In this document: positions 1 through 11,155 of the stretch, in pieces
How the letters are laid out: the number at the start of each line of letters is the position of its first letter
How positions within the stretch are numbered: the stretch's first letter is position 1
DNA from: an uncultured Pelagibacteraceae bacterium
GTDB taxonomy: Bacteria > Pseudomonadota > Alphaproteobacteria > Pelagibacterales > Pelagibacteraceae
Length of the DNA: 47,231 nt
Reading direction: 5' to 3'
NCBI GenBank assembly: GCA_902589345.1
Contig: CACISU010000006.1
Coordinates: forward strand, 1 to 47,231
The notes under the pieces: model-generated
Seen by the model: only the letters and a program-made list of their open reading frames with translations
Databases searched by the model: none
What the model was told of the DNA's origin: nothing
Translations under genes and position numbers: made by a program

Positions 1-435
1 TCTGGTGGGAAATTATTAAAACAACTATTTAGTATAACTGAAAAATTTAACATGCAAACACAACCTCAATTACTTCTTTTACAAAAAACTATGGTTGTTG
101 TTGAGGGTGTTGCAAGAAAATTGAATCCAGATACAAATATTTGGGAAACATCAAAACCAGTTCTAGAAAAATGGTTAAAGGATACTAAAGATCCAATTTC
201 AAATATTACCGACACATTAAAAGAGTCAGCTGAGGTGATAAAAAGACTTCCAGAATTACCTAAAATTATGGATAAAGCAAACCAGGCATTAACATTTTTA
301 GCTAGTGGCCAAATTCCAGAAAATTCTAATTCATATTCAGCACTTAAAGAAAAAGAATTAGAGATAAAATCATTTAAAAATCAAAGTATTATTGGATTAA
401 TATTGCTTGTTTTTTTAGGATACATAGTATTTTAA
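1..435 (+). CDS. ubiB: UbiB-type kinase-like protein, C-terminal end (5' truncated)
   Basis: The reading frame is already open at base 1 and runs to the TAA at 435, so only about the last 144 residues of a gene beginning outside the window are present. The visible part contains a helical stretch resembling the C-terminal tail of UbiB/ABC1 atypical kinases (LLLLQKTMVVVEGVARKLNP, then an N-I-W segment) and ends in one hydrophobic helix (about the last 15 residues), as UbiB proteins do. UbiB is known as an accessory ATPase for ubiquinone biosynthesis at the inner membrane. The following coaBC gene starts 7 bases later, so the two are probably co-transcribed. The kinase motifs lie outside the window, so the identification rests on this tail and on gene order. 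Confidence 0.8.
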   Translation, partial: SGGKLLKQLFSITEKFNMQTQPQLLLLQKTMVVVEGVARKLNPDTNIWETSKPVLEKWLKDTKDPISNITDTLKESAEVIKRLPELPKIMDKANQALTFLASGQIPENSNSYSALKEKELEIKSFKNQSIIGLILLVFLGYIVF

Positions 436-442
436 TCCGTAG

Positions 443-1642
443 ATGAATAATTTAGAAAATAAAAAAATATTGTTGATTATTTGTGGAGGTATAGCTGCAT
501 ACAAAAGTTTAGAATTAATTAGACTTCTTAAAAAAAAAGGTTCTTTAGTTAAGACAATATTAACAAAAAATTCACAAAAATTTATTACCCCTCTATCTGT
601 ATCATCATTATCTCAAGAGAAAATATATAGTGACTTGTTTGATCATGAAAACGAAGCAGAAATGGATCATATATCTCTTTCAAGATGGGCAGATTTAATC
701 TTAATCGCTCCAGCAACAGCAAATACTATATCAAAATTAAGTTATGGATTAGCTGATGACTTAGCATCAACAGTGTGTCTAGCATCTAATAAAAAAATTT
801 TATTAGTCCCTTCAATGAATGTAAGAATGTGGGAACATAAAACAAATAAAGAAAATATTAATAAATTAAAAAGTCTTAATTACGGAATCATTGGACCAGA
901 AATTGGAGATATGGCATGTGGAGAGTATGGGGAAGGTAAAATGACCGAACCAAAAGAAATAATAAATTATTTAAGCAGTTATTTTAAAAATATTAGTAAC
1001 AATAAAAAATATAAAGCTTTAGTTACAGCTGGACCAACATGTGAGTTTATTGATCCTGTAAGATTTATATCAAATAAATCAAGTGGAAAACAAGGATATG
1101 AATTAGCAAATTCTCTAAAAAATAATGGATTTGAAACAATTTTAATTTCTGGACCAACAAACCAACAAGATGTTGAAGGAGTTAAAATGATTAAAGTTAA
1201 TTCAGCAAAAGAAATGTATGATGCTACAATGGATAATTTACCAGTTGATATAGCAATATTTTCTGCAGCTGTTTCTGATTGGAAAATAGAAAATTTTAAC
1301 AAAGAAAAAATTAAAAAAAATGGAGATTTAAATTTAAGTTTAGTACAAAACATTGATATTTTAAGCAATATCTCAAAAAATAATTCACTTAGGCCAAAAT
1401 TGGTGATCGGATTTGCAGCAGAAACAGATAATTTAGTTGAAAATTCTAAAAAAAAACTAGATGAAAAAAACTGCGATTGGATAATCGCTAATGATGTATC
1501 AAATAATGAAATAGGTTTTGATTCTGATTATAATGAAATAACAATTTTTTATAGAAATAAAAATTTAGAAAAAATTTCTAAAATGAAAAAATCTCTTATT
1601 GCTGACAAAATAGTTGAGAGAGTTATTTCAGATTTAAATTAG
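443..1642 (+). CDS. coaBC: Bifunctional phosphopantothenoylcysteine decarboxylase / phosphopantothenate-cysteine ligase
   Basis: This enzyme carries out two steps of coenzyme A synthesis: CTP-dependent joining of 4'-phosphopantothenate to cysteine, then FMN-dependent decarboxylation to 4'-phosphopantetheine. The N-terminal flavoprotein domain (about residues 1-185) has the catalytic His76 (MDHISL), the PSMN motif with Asn126, and the flap cysteine Cys159 (MACGEYGEGKM). These positions are each within one residue of those in the E. coli enzyme. The ligase domain (about 188-399) begins with LVTAGPTCEFIDPVRFISN and carries the SSGKQGYELA and AAVSDW motifs. The length of 399 residues is usual. 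The gene lies between ubiB (7-base gap) and dut (4-base gap) in one tight operon. No oddities were seen. Confidence 0.97.
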   Translation: MNNLENKKILLIICGGIAAYKSLELIRLLKKKGSLVKTILTKNSQKFITPLSVSSLSQEKIYSDLFDHENEAEMDHISLSRWADLILIAPATANTISKLSYGLADDLASTVCLASNKKILLVPSMNVRMWEHKTNKENINKLKSLNYGIIGPEIGDMACGEYGEGKMTEPKEIINYLSSYFKNISNNKKYKALVTAGPTCEFIDPVRFISNKSSGKQGYELANSLKNNGFETILISGPTNQQDVEGVKMIKVNSAKEMYDATMDNLPVDIAIFSAAVSDWKIENFNKEKIKKNGDLNLSLVQNIDILSNISKNNSLRPKLVIGFAAETDNLVENSKKKLDEKNCDWIIANDVSNNEIGFDSDYNEITIFYRNKNLEKISKMKKSLIADKIVERVISDLN

Positions 1643-1646
1643 ATAA

Positions 1647-2084
1647 ATGGTAAGAGTTTTAGTTAAAAAGCTTAATCCAAGCGTACAGCTTCCTAAGTAT
1701 AAAACTCTAGGGTCTTCGGGCATGGACTTAATGGCTTTTATAAGTGAAACTATTATAATTTCACCAAATAGATTACATATAATTCCAACTGGAATTTCTA
1801 TAGCGATAGAAGATGGATATGAAATTCAAATAAGGCCAAGATCTGGTTTAGCTGCAAAATCTAATATTACTGTATTAAATACTCCAGGAACAATCGACAG
1901 CGATTATAGAGGTGAATTAAAAGTTATTTTATTTAACCATGGTACAGAAAAATTTATTGTAAATAATAACGATAGAATTGCACAAATGGTTTTAACTCCA
2001 ATATTAAAAGTTAATTTCGAGGAGGTAGATGAGCTTCCTGACACAGTAAGAGGGGCTGGAGGCTTTGGATCTACTGGTAAATGA
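1647..2084 (+). CDS. dut: dUTP diphosphatase (dUTPase)
   Basis: The enzyme hydrolyses dUTP to dUMP and pyrophosphate, which keeps uracil out of DNA and supplies dUMP for thymidylate. All five trimeric dUTPase motifs are visible in order over 145 residues: GSSGMDLMA (motif 1), RPRSGLAAK (2), GTIDSDYRGE (3), RIAQMVL (4) and the C-terminal RGAGGFGSTG (5), which closes over the active site. The start ATG at 1647 is 4 bases after the coaBC stop. The stop overlaps the next gene by ATGA (2081-2084), so translation of the two is probably coupled. The coaBC-dut pairing is common in Proteobacteria. Confidence 0.97.
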   Translation: MVRVLVKKLNPSVQLPKYKTLGSSGMDLMAFISETIIISPNRLHIIPTGISIAIEDGYEIQIRPRSGLAAKSNITVLNTPGTIDSDYRGELKVILFNHGTEKFIVNNNDRIAQMVLTPILKVNFEEVDELPDTVRGAGGFGSTGK

Positions 2085-2823
2085 AAAATAAATTGACCAA
2101 AAATATTATTGAAAGATATTCGAGGCAAATTGTTCTTAAAGATATTGGGATTTCTGGCCAAAAAGAAATAATAAATTCAAAAGTTTTAATTGTAGGTGCC
2201 GGAGGCCTTGGTTGTCCAATTGCCGATTACTTATCAAGAGCGGGGATAGGTACATTGGGTATTGCTGACTACGATAAAGTCAGCTTATCTAATATTCATC
2301 GACAATCTCTATATGACTCAAGTGATGTTGGAAAGTTTAAAGTGAAAGTAATAAAAAATAAATTAAAAAAAATAAATCCTTCGATAAAATTTAAATTATT
2401 TAAAACAAAAGTTCGTAAGGATAATATTACAAAAATAATTAAAAATTTTGATATAATTGTTGATGGTTCTGACAACTTTAAAACAAAATTTTTACTTAAT
2501 AAATTCTCAATAAAGTTCAAAAAAAAATTAATTATTGGTGCGATAAGCAAGTTTGATGGTCATGTATTTTCTTTTGACTTTAATAATAAAAAAAATCCCT
2601 GTTTAAAATGTTTTTATCAATCTGATCCATCTGATGAAGTTTTAAATTGTGAAACTGAAGGTATAATTGGACCGTTAGCTGGTATAGTAGGTAATATTCA
2701 ATCAATTCAAGTTTTAAAAAGTATATTAAATATTAAAGATGATTTTTATGGTAAAATACTAATTATGAATTTTAAATCACTCAATTTTAGAAAAGTGAAG
2801 TTTAATAAAAAAAATAATTGTGT

Positions 2824-2836
<13 letters not shown>
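2081..2836 (+). CDS. moeB: MoeB/ThiF-family adenylyltransferase (E1-like)
   Basis: This is an E1-like enzyme that would adenylate the C-terminal glycine of a small ubiquitin-like sulfur carrier such as MoaD or ThiS. The 251-residue protein has the N-terminal RYSRQIVLKDIG signature, the nucleotide-binding GAGGLGCPIADYLSRAG loop, DYDKVSLSNIHRQ, and a DGSDNF segment. A cysteine in EVLNCETEGIIGPLAG sits at the usual crossover position. One zinc-type pair is present (NPCLKC), but the second pair is reduced to C-V-C at the very end. There is no rhodanese domain. It overlaps dut by 4 bases and the next gene by 13. Sequence alone does not settle whether it serves molybdopterin or thiamine synthesis, so the symbol is a family name. 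Confidence 0.85.
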
Positions 2837-5538
<2,702 letters not shown>

Positions 5539-5582
5539 CACGACAAAGATGTATTTTTAAATTTGATATAATTTAATTGATA

Positions 5583-6008
5583 TTAATTATTATTTGCAAT
5601 CTTAACTAAAACTTCAATCGATTTAATTTTTTTTCCAGGTATAGTTTTTTTTATTTTTAAGTTGCTTATATCGTTATCATCCAAGTCTAACAGCTCATTA
5701 GTCTCTTCATCAAGAAAGTGGTGATGGTTAGTGATGTTTGTATCATAATAACTTTTATCACTATTAATTGAAATTTCCTTTAAATATCCCTTTTTTTTAA
5801 ATGAATGAACGGTATTATATATCGTTGCTAAAGATACTTTTTCTTCAATTTTTGTTTTAATAATTTTTTGTAGATCGCTAATTGTAAAATGAAAAGTGTT
5901 CTTTCGATCAAATAATATTTTACAAATCTTCAGTCTTTGTTTTGTTGGTCTTAAACCAACTGACCTTAATTTTTTGACAAATTCAGTATTATCACTCATT
6001 TTTGACAT
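5583..6008 (-). CDS. irr: Irr-type iron response regulator (Fur superfamily)
   Basis: This is a 141-residue DNA-binding protein of the Fur superfamily. An N-terminal winged helix (about residues 8-80: VGLRPTKQRLKICKILF, then SLATIYNTVHSFKKKGYLKE) is followed by a dimerisation domain with a run of three histidines (His95-97, ITNHHHF). The histidine run before an acidic F-L-D-E-E-T-N-E-L segment is characteristic of alphaproteobacterial Irr rather than Fur or PerR. Irr responds to haem/iron status and acts mostly as a repressor under low iron. It is divergent from fabA, a neighbourhood known in several alphaproteobacteria. The start may be the ATG at 6008 or the one at 5999. A second Fur-family gene at 23230-23658 is probably the true Fur/Mur. 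Confidence 0.88.
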   Translation of the reverse strand: MSKMSDNTEFVKKLRSVGLRPTKQRLKICKILFDRKNTFHFTISDLQKIIKTKIEEKVSLATIYNTVHSFKKKGYLKEISINSDKSYYDTNITNHHHFLDEETNELLDLDDNDISNLKIKKTIPGKKIKSIEVLVKIANNN

Positions 6009-6010
6009 TA

Positions 6011-6027
6011 TTTATAAATATTCTAAA
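6011..6027. promoter_or_regulatory. Predicted Irr box upstream of irr (and fabA)
   Basis: The sequence is TTTATAA-ATA-TTCTAAA, again matching TTTA-N9-TAAA, with the same half-sites as the katG box. It lies 3 bases before the irr ATG at 6008, or 12 before the ATG at 5999; the latter would resemble the 8-base distance at katG. Autoregulation of irr is the simple reading. fabA starts 50 bases away on the other strand and could also be affected. No convincing -35 for irr was found. Confidence 0.55.
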
Positions 6028-6077
6028 CAAAATGTATATAAAAAATATGCTAAATAAAGTAATAAATATCAATATTT

Positions 6078-6581
6078 ATGGAGAAAAAATCATCTTATAA
6101 TTATGAAGAATTGATAGATTGTGGGAATGGTAAACTTTTTGGGCCAGGAAATGCAAAACTTCCGCTTCCTCCAATGCTAATGTTTGATAGAATAACTCAA
6201 ATAAGCGAAAAAGATGGTGATTTTAAAAAAGGATTAATGAAAGCTGAACTAGATATTAAAGATAATCTTTGGTTTTTTGATTGTCATTTTAAAGAAGATC
6301 CTGTTATGCCAGGTTGTTTAGGTCTAGATGCTATGTGGCAATTAGTTGGATTTTATCTTGGATGGCTTGGAAATCCTGGAAGAGGAAGAGCACTTGGTGT
6401 TGGTGCGGTAAAATTTACTGGGGAAGTCCTAAAAAATATTAAATTAGCAACATACGAGATTAATATGAAAAGAGTTTTAATAAAAGAGGGAACGACAGTT
6501 GGATTAGCAAATGGAATATTAAAAGCCGATGATAAAAAAATTTATTCGGCTGATAATTTAAAAGTAGGATTATTTAAATAA
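6078..6581 (+). CDS. fabA: 3-hydroxydecanoyl-ACP dehydratase/isomerase
   Basis: FabA introduces the double bond of unsaturated fatty acids. It dehydrates 3-hydroxydecanoyl-ACP to the trans-2 form and isomerises it to cis-3-decenoyl-ACP. The 167-residue protein has the hot-dog fold signature with catalytic His70 ([15 protein letters not shown]) and Asp84 (GLDAMWQ), the same numbers as in E. coli FabA. It lies divergent from irr with a 69-base spacer. Its stop overlaps the fabB start by one base (TAATG), which suggests coupled translation. Together with fabB and fabI it makes a compact anaerobic-type unsaturated fatty acid operon for membrane lipid synthesis in the cytoplasm. Confidence 0.97.
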   Translation: MEKKSSYNYEELIDCGNGKLFGPGNAKLPLPPMLMFDRITQISEKDGDFKKGLMKAELDIKDNLWFFDCHFKEDPVMPGCLGLDAMWQLVGFYLGWLGNPGRGRALGVGAVKFTGEVLKNIKLATYEINMKRVLIKEGTTVGLANGILKADDKKIYSADNLKVGLFK

Positions 6582-7792
6582 TGAAAAGAGTAGTGATTAC
6601 TGGAATTGGAGTTGTTTCTTGCCTGGGTAATAACCAGGATGAAGTTTATCAATCTTTATTAAACTCAAAATCTGGAATTACATTTTCTGAAGAATATAAA
6701 GAATATAATTTAAAAAGTAATGTTCATGGAAAACCAAATATAAAGCTTGAAGATCATGTTGATAGAAAATTTATAAGATTTATGGGCCCAGGCTCAGCAT
6801 ACAATTATATTTCTATGGCTGAAGCAGTTAAAGACTCTGGTTTAGAGGAAAAAGATGTAAGCAATGTCTCAACTGGAATGATTATGGGATCAGGTGGACC
6901 TTCAATACAAAATGTTATTTTAGCTGCTGACAAAACTAGAGAAAAAAATCCTAGAAAAATGGGACCATTTGTTGTTCCAAGAACAATGTCTAGTACCGCA
7001 TCTGCTACATTAGCAGTTCCATTTAAAATAAAGGGAGTTAATTATACAATTAGCTCAGCTTGCGCAACAAGTGGACATTGCATTGGTAACGCAATGGAAC
7101 TAATTCAACTTGGAAAACAAAATATAGTATTTGCTGGAGGAAGTGATGAAGTCCACTATGCAATGACAGCTATGTTTGATGCAATGACTGCGTTATCATC
7201 AAAATATAATGAAACTCCTGAAAAAGCCTCTAGGCCATATGACAAAACACGAGATGGATTTGTAATTTCTGGTGGAGGTGGAGTTTTGGTCTTAGAAGAA
7301 TATGAACATGCAAAAGCTAGAGGTGCAAAGATTTATGCTGAATTAACTGGTTATGGAGCAACTTCTGATGGATATGACATGGTAGCACCATCAGGTGAAG
7401 GAGCGGCAAGATGCATGAAAATGGCCCTAGATACTTCCAGAAATAAAATTGATTACTTAAATACCCATGGCACTTCAACTCCAGTTGGAGATATTACAGA
7501 ATTAAAAGCAGTCGCTGAAGTTTTTAAAGATAATGTGCCAAAAATAAGTTCTACAAAATCTCTTTCAGGCCATTCCTTAGGAGCAACTTCAGTACATGAA
7601 GCAGTTTATAGTTTAATTATGATGAAGAATAATTTTATTTCTGCATCTATAAACATTACTGAGATGGATGATGGTGCAAAACAATTTCCAATAGTTACAA
7701 AAGTTGAAAAAGATGTAACTTTAAATTCTGTAATGTCTAATAGCTTTGGTTTTGGAGGAACTAACGCAACATTAATTTTTGAAAAAATTTAA
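6581..7792 (+). CDS. fabB: 3-oxoacyl-ACP synthase I (FabB)
   Basis: This condensing enzyme extends acyl-ACP with malonyl-ACP and is the partner of FabA, because it elongates the cis-3-decenoyl product. The 403-residue thiolase-fold protein shows the active-site Cys161 ([10 protein letters not shown]), His296 ([11 protein letters not shown]) and His331 ([14 protein letters not shown]), plus the C-terminal [10 protein letters not shown] loop. The start overlaps the fabA stop by one base. The fabI gene begins 3 bases after its stop. The FabB rather than FabF assignment rests mainly on the fabA pairing and on the [12 protein letters not shown] form of the motif. Confidence 0.95.
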   Translation: MKRVVITGIGVVSCLGNNQDEVYQSLLNSKSGITFSEEYKEYNLKSNVHGKPNIKLEDHVDRKFIRFMGPGSAYNYISMAEAVKDSGLEEKDVSNVSTGMIMGSGGPSIQNVILAADKTREKNPRKMGPFVVPRTMSSTASATLAVPFKIKGVNYTISSACATSGHCIGNAMELIQLGKQNIVFAGGSDEVHYAMTAMFDAMTALSSKYNETPEKASRPYDKTRDGFVISGGGGVLVLEEYEHAKARGAKIYAELTGYGATSDGYDMVAPSGEGAARCMKMALDTSRNKIDYLNTHGTSTPVGDITELKAVAEVFKDNVPKISSTKSLSGHSLGATSVHEAVYSLIMMKNNFISASINITEMDDGAKQFPIVTKVEKDVTLNSVMSNSFGFGGTNATLIFEKI

Positions 7793-7795
7793 ATT

Positions 7796-8581
7796 ATGAG
7801 CTTAATGAAGGGTAAAAAAGGACTAATCATGGGTGTTGCAAATGAAAGATCAATTGCATGGGGTATTTCACAGAAACTAGCTGAGGCAGGAGCTGAACTT
7901 GCATTTACCTATTTAGGTGATGCTTTAAAAAAAAGAGTAATTCCTTTAGCAGAAAAATTAAATTCAAATGTTACTTTTAGTTGTGATGTTGAAAAAAAAG
8001 ATGAAACAATAAAGCTTTTTGAAGATATTAAATCAAAATGGGGTCAAATAGACTTTGTTGTCCATGCAGTTGCATTTTCAGATAAATCTGAATTATCTGG
8101 CGAATATTTAAATACAACTAGAGAAAATTTTTTAAGAAGTATGTTAATTTCATGTTTTTCATTTACTGAAGTTGCTAAAGAAGCTTCTAAAATTATGAAT
8201 AAAGGTGGAAGCATGCTTACGTTAACATACGAGTCAAACAAGGCTATTCCAAATTATAACGTAATGGGAGTTTGTAAATCTGCACTTGAAGCAAGTGTTA
8301 AATATTTAGCAAGAGATCTTGGTACAAAAGGAATTAGAATAAATGCAATAAGTGCTGGACCGATCAAAACTCTAGCTGCTTCAGCAATTGGTGACGCAAA
8401 ATTTTTATATAAATGGAATGAAGATCATTCTTTTTTAAAAAGAAATGTTGATATACTTGATGTTGGTAACTCAGCATTATACTTACTTAGTGATTTAAGT
8501 AGTGGAGTAACAGGTGAAATTCATTATGTAGATGCAGGCTATAATAAGGTTGGTATGCCCGACCCAAAAAATATTTCTTGA
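7796..8581 (+). CDS. fabI: Enoyl-ACP reductase FabI
   Basis: FabI reduces trans-2-enoyl-ACP with NAD(P)H, the last step of each fatty acid elongation cycle. The 261-residue short-chain-dehydrogenase-type protein has the FabI-specific nucleotide loop GVANERSIAWGIS in place of the classic glycine motif. It has the catalytic Tyr154-x6-Lys161 (NYNVMGVCK) and a SAGPIKTLAAS substrate loop. The start could be the ATG at 7796 or the one at 7805 (MKGKKGLIMG). It is the third gene of the fabA-fabB-fabI operon, with a 3-base gap. This protein class is the usual target of triclosan-type inhibitors. Confidence 0.95.
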   Translation: MSLMKGKKGLIMGVANERSIAWGISQKLAEAGAELAFTYLGDALKKRVIPLAEKLNSNVTFSCDVEKKDETIKLFEDIKSKWGQIDFVVHAVAFSDKSELSGEYLNTTRENFLRSMLISCFSFTEVAKEASKIMNKGGSMLTLTYESNKAIPNYNVMGVCKSALEASVKYLARDLGTKGIRINAISAGPIKTLAASAIGDAKFLYKWNEDHSFLKRNVDILDVGNSALYLLSDLSSGVTGEIHYVDAGYNKVGMPDPKNIS

Positions 8582-8585
8582 TCAG

Positions 8586-8699
8586 ATGTCAAAAAGATAT
8601 AGCGGTAAATCATTTAAAGACTCCAGTTTAATGAAAAAACCAAAACTTTCATTTAAAGAAAAAAGAAAATTAAAAAAAGAGAAAAAAAAGAGAAAATAA
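8586..8699 (+). CDS. Small basic protein, 37 residues, unknown function
   Basis: An ATG-to-TAA frame starts 4 bases after the fabI stop and encodes a 37-residue, extremely lysine/arginine-rich peptide (begins MSKRYSGKSFKDSSLMKKPK, ends EKKKRK). Its stop is shared by the next small gene in a TAATG overlap, the arrangement used by fabA-fabB just upstream. This argues that it is a translated member of the operon. High charge suggests RNA or ribosome contact, but that is only inference. I do not recognise the family. Lysine-rich frames are easy to get by chance from A-rich DNA, which is why confidence is moderate. Confidence 0.5.
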   Translation: MSKRYSGKSFKDSSLMKKPKLSFKEKRKLKKEKKKRK

Positions 8700-8848
8700 T
8701 GTTAGTTCTAGTATGGTTTGTTGTTTGTGCAATTTTTGCCTTTGTACAATTTATATTAGGAGACTCTGGGCATTCATTAGAGTTATTTGCTGTTATGAGC
8801 GCTATTGCATTATTTTTAATTAGTAGGATTAAACATAAAATAAAATAA
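8699..8848 (+). CDS. Small two-helix membrane protein, 49 residues
   Basis: The ATG overlaps the stop of the 37-residue gene (TAATG) and the frame ends in TAA. The peptide has two hydrophobic segments, about residues 2-20 and 29-42, joined by a short polar turn (GDSGHSLE). It finishes in a positively charged tail (SRIKHKIK). By the positive-inside rule the C-terminus should be cytoplasmic. The function is unknown and no family is recognised. It ends 15 bases before the stop of the lectin autotransporter on the other strand. That A/T-only spacer shows only a weak A/T palindrome, not a clear terminator. Confidence 0.55.
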   Translation: MLVLVWFVVCAIFAFVQFILGDSGHSLELFAVMSAIALFLISRIKHKIK

Positions 8849-8863
8849 AAAAAATTTATTTTT

Positions 8864-11086
8864 TTAATATAAACTTTGTGTCGATCTAACAGCTCTTAGT
8901 TCAAACATGTTTTCATGTCCAAAACCGTTTTTGTCAATTCTACTAATTACTGACTTAATATTCCAACCATCTTTAAAAACCCAATCAAAACCTGTTTCTA
9001 AAATAAACATTGAACTAAAATTTTTATCTATAGTAGTATTATACTTAGTTGTTTCTCCAACAAAATTTGCTTTTATATCTGATCCATCTGTCAGATCTTT
9101 GTTAAAATCTGCTTTTAAATACGGGATTAATAAAGAGGTTGGTAAATTTATTTCTCTTTCAATAGCAGAGCCTAAAGAAATTGAAGATGTTTGTAAATAT
9201 CTACCATCAAATTTTAGTTTTGAACTACTGTCACCTGTTTCAGAATATCCATCAAAATCTACAATACCAAAATCAAATCTTGAATAATTATGAATTTTTA
9301 TATTTTTATAAATGTTTTTAAAATTATATTTTACTGAACTAAATACTTGATTTGCTTTAAATTCACCTTTAACTACGTTAGTAGGATTTGAAGTATCAAC
9401 AATACGTGTTGTATCATAGGTAGTTTCACCATATCCTAAAAATGAATCAATATAATTTTTTTCAGATCCTTGCCATGTATTGTACAGTGATATGCTGTCA
9501 GATCTTGCTAAAAATCTAGTACTATCCTTAGTACCCAAGTTAGTACGATCATCCTCATGCCTAAAGGCTATACCAAATAAAGAACCATCATTATAATTTA
9601 CGTCTGTCCCTATAATGTAACCTTCGGTTTTATTTGTTGTTCCTAAATCATTATCTGTGCCAAAACCAAGCCTACCTTTATTTATAGAGCCTGCAGCCCA
9701 AAATGCCCAATTATTAGGCGTCATTCCAAAATTTTCTTTTAAATATTTAGATAATGGAAGTTCACTAATTAAATTATTAATATTCTCTGTGGATAAATTT
9801 TTATATTCATCAATGTAATAATTTAACAATTCTGGTGGAATGTGATCCTTAAAGTTATTTTGTTTATCGGCAAGAACTAATCTTACATCTTTAATGCTTG
9901 TTGATTTATTAATCCCAACTCTTCTAAATTGTTCCATTCTACGCATTACTTGATTGGTAGTGTTAAACATAAATCTTTTAGCATGTTCTGTTTGCGCATT
10001 TACCATTCCACTTACTTGTTTATCATCGAATGCATTGTAAGTACTGCCGCTAGCTTCTGTTGAATTAATTGTTAAAGTTGTTTGACCACTTACTGTTGCA
10101 CTCTCGCCAGGTGTTCCACCATATTCTATTACATATGCCCCAGTTGTATCTAAAGTACAATGTAAGTCATTCCATTGGCCACCTGATGCGTACATATGAG
10201 CACAATTTTCCTCTCCATCTTCATCAGTACCATGGTCGTTAGGTTCATTATTTTTCCAACTTTCAAATGAATAACCTGATGCTACTGTGCAGTCATCATG
10301 AGCAGGATCAGCTTTAGGTTCAATTTTTGTCTGGCAGTGAAAAGTGTTTCCACTATCAGGTCCTGAAACCCATTCCCAAGTACCCTCACCAGCTAGTCCA
10401 TGTGGAGTAGAATTACCTGCACCACCACTAGTTATTGCTGGATGAGTATTAGATGTATAAGTTGCATCATCTGAACCACCAATCCAAGTGTTAGTAGAAA
10501 TTTTATTTTTAATAAAATTATTTTCAGCTTCGCTCGTAATTGTTACAAGATAACCTGTTAGACCTTCGTAAGTTGAAGCTTCTGCAGCAGTTTTTGCATC
10601 CGTCCAATTAATAGTTCCAGTTACAAGTTTATAATAATGACCATTTCCTGAAAAATAATTAGTTCCAGCTGGAGTAACAGAAACAGTAATAGTAGGAGAT
10701 CCAGCTGACCCATCTCCCTTGAAAGATAATGTTGCAAGAGCTGAATTAATATTATCCTGGGTTCCTCTAAAACCTATTTCAGTAAGAGAGCTCCCTGTAC
10801 AAGCAGAAGGTACACTTGAATTATCACTTGCATAACCACAATAGCCTGCTGCCTGCATTAAACTAGTAACAGACGTTACTTTTATATTTCCGTCAGATGC
10901 CACAGCTGAGACTAGAAGTGTTCCAGTGTATCCACTTATACTAGGTGTTGTTCCTGAACTTGATAATAAAACGAAATCAGTTGTGTCAGTTGTTAAAGTT
11001 GAAGGCATAGTTACTGTGCCTGCAAATACTCTTTCGCTTTTGAAAAAAATTATAATTAAAATTAGACTTAAAATTAACCTTTTCAT
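8864..11086 (-). CDS. Autotransporter with a C-type lectin passenger domain
   Basis: A 740-residue outer-membrane/secreted protein. Residues 1-22 form a signal peptide ending VFA. Residues about 23-145 are a Ser/Thr-rich beta domain of unknown class. Residues about 148-324 resemble a C-type lectin fold: HYYKLV, a W-T-D-A start, GYLVTITSEAENNF, WIGG (201-204), the calcium/sugar motif Glu-Pro-Asn (281-283), Trp-Asn-Asp (305-307) and the paired Cys295/Cys310. A linker with basic helices (about 355-450) precedes a C-terminal domain (about 455-740) with alternating aromatic/polar strands typical of an autotransporter barrel, ending in ...QSLY. The EPN plus WND combination is linked to mannose-type binding in animal lectins; the ligand here is not known. 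It sits alone between two housekeeping operons. An adhesin or sugar-binding role is inferred. Confidence 0.8.
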   Translation of the reverse strand: MKRLILSLILIIIFFKSERVFAGTVTMPSTLTTDTTDFVLLSSSGTTPSISGYTGTLLVSAVASDGNIKVTSVTSLMQAAGYCGYASDNSSVPSACTGSSLTEIGFRGTQDNINSALATLSFKGDGSAGSPTITVSVTPAGTNYFSGNGHYYKLVTGTINWTDAKTAAEASTYEGLTGYLVTITSEAENNFIKNKISTNTWIGGSDDATYTSNTHPAITSGGAGNSTPHGLAGEGTWEWVSGPDSGNTFHCQTKIEPKADPAHDDCTVASGYSFESWKNNEPNDHGTDEDGEENCAHMYASGGQWNDLHCTLDTTGAYVIEYGGTPGESATVSGQTTLTINSTEASGSTYNAFDDKQVSGMVNAQTEHAKRFMFNTTNQVMRRMEQFRRVGINKSTSIKDVRLVLADKQNNFKDHIPPELLNYYIDEYKNLSTENINNLISELPLSKYLKENFGMTPNNWAFWAAGSINKGRLGFGTDNDLGTTNKTEGYIIGTDVNYNDGSLFGIAFRHEDDRTNLGTKDSTRFLARSDSISLYNTWQGSEKNYIDSFLGYGETTYDTTRIVDTSNPTNVVKGEFKANQVFSSVKYNFKNIYKNIKIHNYSRFDFGIVDFDGYSETGDSSSKLKFDGRYLQTSSISLGSAIEREINLPTSLLIPYLKADFNKDLTDGSDIKANFVGETTKYNTTIDKNFSSMFILETGFDWVFKDGWNIKSVISRIDKNGFGHENMFELRAVRSTQSLY

Positions 11087-11155
11087 AAAGTGAATTTACC
11101 AAAACAACCTATTTAATAAAGTTCATAATTTTACGAATTGTGCTAGTTAAAATAA

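Noticed and set aside
8849..8863. A/T palindrome between the 49-residue gene and the lectin gene as a bidirectional terminator
   Set aside because: The stem is A/T-only and short, too weak to call in DNA of this composition.
8907..9287. 126-codon plus-strand frame opposite the autotransporter barrel
   Set aside because: It is a shadow of the barrel-coding region, with no motif and no start signal.
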